Shown here: positions 61,374 through 64,000 of the stretch, piece by piece
How the letters are laid out: the number at the start of each line of letters is the position of its first letter
Numbering within the stretch: position 1 is the stretch's first letter
NCBI GenBank assembly: GCA_050299335.1
Contig: JBNKVT010000033.1
Span: 1-64,000 of the forward strand
From: JBNKVT01 sp050299335
Lineage (GTDB): Bacteria; Pseudomonadota; Alphaproteobacteria; Rhodobacterales; Rhodobacteraceae
Length of the DNA: 64,000 bases
Reading direction: 5' to 3'
Position numbers and translations under genes: made by a program
The notes under the pieces: model-generated
What the model saw: only the letters and a program-made list of their open reading frames with translations
What the model was told of the DNA's origin: nothing
Database searches by the model: none

Positions 61374-61838
61374 TTACTTCTTCTTGCGGTCGCTTGCCGA
61401 AGGTGCGGGCTCGGGATCAACAGGGTCGTCATCGCCATTTCCAGCCGCCACGTTGTAGGACTCCCGCGCAAATTTCTCGATCTTGTCCAGCGAGGCGTTG
61501 AGCCCTTTGACGGCATAATTCGAGCCCTTGAGTTGCGCCGCCCACTCTCGGGCGTTTTGCACCTCTTCCATGACATCCAGGTCATAGCTCTCTTCTTCGA
61601 AATTGCTTCCCGCTGCCGGGTCCGCGGATCTCGGGCCCTGCTGAATCGGCGGCAAGGGCGGTAAAGGCGGGATCATGCCGTTCACCCAGCGTCGGGTCTC
61701 GGCCTCGAGCGCATAGGCTTCCTCTTCTTCATGCCACGCCTCGACGACCACATTGTTGGCCTCGCACCCGGGGATATATCCCTGAGCCTCTTCGGCAACG
61801 CCCTGTTCGCGCTCATTGGCGGCATCGGTATCGGCCAT
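61374..61838 (-). CDS. Unknown acidic Reb-cluster protein, first gene of the unit
   Basis: A 154-residue protein starting MADTDAANEREQGVAEEAQGYIPG, strongly acidic with a Pro-rich segment (MIPPLPPLPPIQQGP) and a helical end. AAAAGGAGG precedes the ATG. It is divergent from the repeat protein at 62003, with 164 bases between them. No family is recognised. Confidence 0.6.
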   Translation of the reverse strand: MADTDAANEREQGVAEEAQGYIPGCEANNVVVEAWHEEEEAYALEAETRRWVNGMIPPLPPLPPIQQGPRSADPAAGSNFEEESYDLDVMEEVQNAREWAAQLKGSNYAVKGLNASLDKIEKFARESYNVAAGNGDDDPVDPEPAPSASDRKKK

Positions 61839-62002
61839 CGGAAACCTCCTTTTCCTGAAGACGTCGGTCAGCCCGCAACGGGCCTGAACATACCCATCGA
61901 CGCGGCAGCCCGCCGGTTGTGAACGAAATTCGCCGCCTGTTCACAAACGCCCGTCTCCAGCGTCGACCCGGTGCACCGAAGCGACAAGACAAAGAGGCTG
62001 AC

Positions 62003-64000
62003 ATGGCAGACCAGTTCATCTTCGCGGTTCCCTATTCCAGCTCCGCGCTCGGCACCGTCGCCATGCTCGGTCGCCGCTGGATCATCCAGCGCCGCGCCGA
62101 TGGCAAGGAGTTGAAGACCGCCATCATTCCGCATTGGGCCGGACAGGCCACGCTGATCGGCGGCAGCGCGAATGTCGAGATCCCGGTCTATGACGCCATT
62201 GCCGAGATGTTCGCCGCCCAGACCGGTCTGGACCTGCCGGTCAGCAAGGAAGAAGCGGAATTCACCATCATCCGCAGTGTTGGCGGGGGGACAGTCTACG
62301 TGCTGCCGATCGAGGTCAGCGAGGGTGAGCTGACAAGCATGATCCACAACGTCAATTCCGCCATCGAGGACCTTTCGGTGCCGGACGGCGTTCTTCAGGA
62401 AACCTTCGCTGTATCGACCCTGGCGCTGGACGAAGTGCTGCACCGGACCGCAGAGCCCGAGGGCGGCTGGGAACGCTTCATGTATCGCTTCTACTTCGAC
62501 TACATCCCCGGCGCGCTGGACCGGCTGCCGCCGGTGATCCTGACCCGGCTGCGCACCCGCACCCAAGAAGACCCCGGCATTTTTCGCCTGGCTCTGGCCA
62601 CCCTGCCCGAAAGCCCGGTGACCGTGACGCTCACCGGGATCACCGTCGTGGGGGCGGTGCTGAACCCCGAGACCGACACCTATGTGGTCCGCTTCCAGAC
62701 CGAGGACCTGGTGCAGTTGCAGGCGCAGACCTCCAGCAACGACCCCTTGGCCGCTCAGCTGGTGGCGTGGGAGGTCGACGGCGAGGAGGCCGGCACCGGT
62801 CCCCGCCTGACCCTGACACCGGATCAGCTGACGGCGCGCGGGGCGCCGATCGTGGTCATGGCGCGGCTGGGATCCTCGGAGCAGCGGGTGACGCTGGCAG
62901 TGCGGCCGGACTTCGTGCGGTTCTGGATCGAAGGCGCGCAGGACGTGCAAAGCCTCGACGACGATCACCGTCTGGTCGCCTCGGCGACCTACGGGCTCGC
63001 GGCGCCTCCGGTCGAGGTCCGCATGACCTTGAGCCCGGACACGCCCGAGGCATACGACTTCGTCACCTGGACCGGCGGCACCGCCCCGGGCCGGGGCAAT
63101 GACCGCCGTCTGGTCTCGCGGGCGGAAGTCACCCGCGCGGGCCAGCCTGTGCGCGTCACCGCCAGCCTGAACCCGGAATTCGAGGCCGATGTCGCGGTGC
63201 TGCCGGTCCTGCAGCACGTTCTGGCCGACGGCGTGCAGGTCGCGCCGGACGGGAATGTGCGGGTCGTCTATACCGGCGACCCGCTGCATCGCGTCACGCT
63301 GCGCGCGGTCACAGATCCAGATTCGGCGGATGCCTGGACCAACCTTGTCTGGGTCGGCGGCGATGCCGGGCTCTCGGACAATATCCGCACCGTATCGCTG
63401 AACGGCGTGCAACCGGGAGACGCTCCGATCTCCGTCACCGTGCGCGTGGGTGCGGGTCCGGTGACGACCATCAACATTTCGGTGGTGCCGGAACTGATCG
63501 CGATCGACCCGATCGGTTTTGCCACCGCGACCGGAGCACGCACCGCGCAGGCCTTCCGCGGCGACGGTCCGCCGGTGATCGTGCAGCTTCGGACCAATCC
63601 GGCAGACGCCGTCAATCATCCCGGCATCGTCTGGAGCGGCAATGCCCTGCCCTGGCGCAGTGCCGCGACGCGCGCGGTGAACCGCGACCTGCTGGCCGAT
63701 CAGGTCGTTCAGGTGACCGCGACGCTGGGCGGGCAGCAGGCGCAGCTGGATGTCTCGATGGAGACACTCGTGCCCTTTGCCGCGCTGAACCTGGCGATCT
63801 CGCGGATCACCTTCAACAATACGCTGCCGCTGAACGACGATGACGAGGTGGCGATCAACCAGATCTGGCGGGCCGGACAGCCATCGCCCGTCGAGGCGTT
63901 CGTGCGTGGCACGACGATCAATCTGACCGCTGATTTCACCCTGGCCGCACGGCCCGGAGCCAACCGGCAGGTCGATCTGCGCGGCACCGCCTGGGTGCCT
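62003..64000 (+). CDS. Large protein of about 94-residue Ig-like repeats, truncated by window end
   Basis: The frame is open from ATG 62003 (AGAGG six bases before it) to the last base: 666 codons and no stop. MADQFIFAVPYSSSALGT is not a signal peptide. Four repeats are visible from a W-G core in each (residues 256, 356, 450 and 544; spacing 100, 94, 94), with R and V-x-V-x-A-x-L blocks around them (for example VTWTGG, VWVGG, VWSGN). This pattern fits stacked beta-sandwich (Ig-like) domains. The first 200 residues differ. It is divergent from the Reb unit. It may be a structural or surface partner. Confidence 0.75.
   Translation, partial: MADQFIFAVPYSSSALGTVAMLGRRWIIQRRADGKELKTAIIPHWAGQATLIGGSANVEIPVYDAIAEMFAAQTGLDLPVSKEEAEFTIIRSVGGGTVYVLPIEVSEGELTSMIHNVNSAIEDLSVPDGVLQETFAVSTLALDEVLHRTAEPEGGWERFMYRFYFDYIPGALDRLPPVILTRLRTRTQEDPGIFRLALATLPESPVTVTLTGITVVGAVLNPETDTYVVRFQTEDLVQLQAQTSSNDPLAAQLVAWEVDGEEAGTGPRLTLTPDQLTARGAPIVVMARLGSSEQRVTLAVRPDFVRFWIEGAQDVQSLDDDHRLVASATYGLAAPPVEVRMTLSPDTPEAYDFVTWTGGTAPGRGNDRRLVSRAEVTRAGQPVRVTASLNPEFEADVAVLPVLQHVLADGVQVAPDGNVRVVYTGDPLHRVTLRAVTDPDSADAWTNLVWVGGDAGLSDNIRTVSLNGVQPGDAPISVTVRVGAGPVTTINISVVPELIAIDPIGFATATGARTAQAFRGDGPPVIVQLRTNPADAVNHPGIVWSGNALPWRSAATRAVNRDLLADQVVQVTATLGGQQAQLDVSMETLVPFAALNLAISRITFNNTLPLNDDDEVAINQIWRAGQPSPVEAFVRGTTINLTADFTLAARPGANRQVDLRGTAWVP

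Noticed and set aside
61868..63619. Long minus-strand open frame opposite the repeat protein
   Set aside because: Its composition (His, Arg, Gly, Gln) is unnatural, and the plus frame has a ribosome binding site, repeats and no stop.

Overview
The window looks like chromosomal DNA of a G+C-rich alphaproteobacterium, most likely a member of the Rhodobacterales. The grounds are a GapR (DUF2312) protein, an infA-maf-RNase E/G-yacG-tRNA-Phe block, a suf locus interleaved with Yip1-type membrane proteins, and an infC with an IARRP-type N-terminus. No rRNA and no CRISPR array were seen. All family names come from reading motifs by eye; no database search was run.

Layout. 0-4.8 kb: uronate isomerase, a VOC protein, GapR and two alpha/beta hydrolases. 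4.8-10.2 kb: a surface-polysaccharide block (two glycosyltransferases, UDP-galactopyranose mutase, a sulfotransferase). 10.2-18.2 kb: housekeeping genes (thrS, infC with a non-canonical ATC start, rsgA, an outer-membrane barrel, SRP RNA, a HODM-like protein, nudC, an SRPBCC protein). 18.27-32.78 kb: a 14.5-kb integrative element in the 3' end of tRNA-Phe, bounded by a 47-bp direct repeat. 32.7-40.4 kb: tRNA-Phe, yacG, RNase E/G, maf, infA, then sufS, three Yip1-like genes, sufD and sufC. 40.5-45.9 kb: three paralogous membrane proteins, a sufC-like fragment, an FkbM methyltransferase, a cupin and small proteins. 45.9-55.7 kb: a fucoside uptake and hydrolysis operon (ABC importer, GH95, a second fucosidase-like hydrolase, LacI regulator) behind a 20-bp palindromic operator. 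56.2-64 kb: a sigma-70-like factor, an 11-gene R-body (Reb) cluster with five RebB-type paralogues, and a divergent long gene of about 94-residue repeats that runs off the window.

The tRNA-Phe element combines a tyrosine integrase, an AlpA-like regulator and a primase-polymerase/RepA-type helicase, a layout like a phage satellite. Its cargo suggests defence. Next to the tRNA lies a two-gene unit of a GHKL ATPase and a DUF4338/DruA-like protein, without the DruE helicase of described Druantia systems. At the other end are a dCTP-deaminase/dUTPase-fold protein, a cupin-like protein and a 475-residue orphan.

The best candidates for undescribed biology are the GHKL-DruA pair, the expanded Reb locus with its unnamed companion genes and repeat protein, and the deaminase/cupin pair. 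Smaller points of interest are the infC start codon, a leader ORF upstream of rsgA, and a decayed-looking sufC duplicate.
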